A stretch of DNA of 29,956 nucleotides, from positions 1 to 29,956 of the forward strand of contig CAZTRE010000014.1 of the NCBI GenBank assembly GCA_964616405.1, read 5' to 3'. A program made the position numbers and the translations under genes. The stretch's first letter is position 1, and every line of letters begins with the position of its first letter. Below are positions 29,915 to 29,956 of this stretch, one piece after another. The DNA comes from JAEDES01 sp964616405 (GTDB lineage: Bacteria; Bacillota_I; Bacilli_A; RF39; UBA660). The notes under the pieces were generated by a model. It was not told the DNA's origin and ran no database searches. It was given only the letters and a program-made list of their open reading frames with translations.

Positions 29915-29956
29915 AGCGACAATCCCTCCACCCGCCACTTGACGTGGGGGGGGGGG
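29915..29956. other. GC-rich end with an 11-G run, probable assembly artefact
   Basis: After an AT-rich chromosome the last 40 bases turn suddenly GC-rich (CCCTCCACCCGCCAC) and end in eleven G. The position at the very end of the sequence suggests a sequencing or assembly end effect, though the edge of a GC-richer repeat cannot be excluded. Confidence 0.6.

Overview
The window (about 30 kb) is AT-rich and uses the standard code: TGA is used as a stop and Trp is TGG. It looks like chromosomal, origin-proximal DNA from a spore-forming low-GC Firmicute (Bacilli-like, possibly a gut lineage related to Erysipelotrichales/RF39-type bacteria; the genus cannot be named from sequence alone). The gene order is a condensed form of the Bacillus subtilis gyrA-to-ftsH region: gyrA, SRP RNA, tadA, dnaX, ybaB, recR, bofA, holB, ricT, trmN6, rsmI, pth, mfd, spoVT, metG, tatD, ksgA, yabG, veg, spoVG, yabP, yabQ, divIC, tilS, ftsH. 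Four genes that only make sense in a sporulator (bofA, spoVT, yabG, yabP-yabQ) show that the organism probably makes endospores. No tRNA or rRNA gene, CRISPR array or transposase was seen.

Region 1-2375: the 3' part of gyrA, its terminator, then about 1 kb of non-coding, very AT-rich DNA. This DNA holds three ParB sites (parS), each followed after 2 bases by a perfect DnaA box (TTATCCACA). Interleaved with them are four Noc-binding-like palindromes (TATTTCCYGGGAAATA). The last two units are a 200-bp direct duplication. This is the most striking element of the window: a compact array that could bring ParB, DnaA and Noc together. Two more isolated Noc-like sites lie just upstream of pth (9150) and spoVT (15279).

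Region 2376-13099: SRP RNA and a dense run of informational genes: tRNA editing (tadA), clamp loader (dnaX, holB), recombination (recR), the Y-complex protein ricT, RNA methylases (trmN6, rsmI), peptidyl-tRNA hydrolase and Mfd. Region 13100-17700: an unknown protein, a ZIP metal transporter, an Hsp20 chaperone under a CIRCE/HrcA operator, spoVT, and metG behind a T-box leader.

Region 17700-24034: tatD and ksgA separated by an accessory cassette (two paralogous membrane-anchored or secreted proteins plus an ER-type/SipW-like signal peptidase) where B. subtilis has yabE and rnmV. A TetR/acyl-CoA-ligase divergent pair with a candidate operator follows. Region 24035-29956: yabG-veg, spoVG, yabP-yabQ, divIC, tilS and ftsH. 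The FtsH has an unusual C-terminal SAP/Rho-N-like helical tail. The sequence ends in an 11-G run that looks like a contig-end artefact.

Promoters recognised by eye are mainly extended -10 (TGNTATAAT-like) sigma-A promoters. bofA, yabG and yabP share a sigma-E-like geometry with an exact 13-base spacer and the ribosome-binding site at the predicted transcript start.
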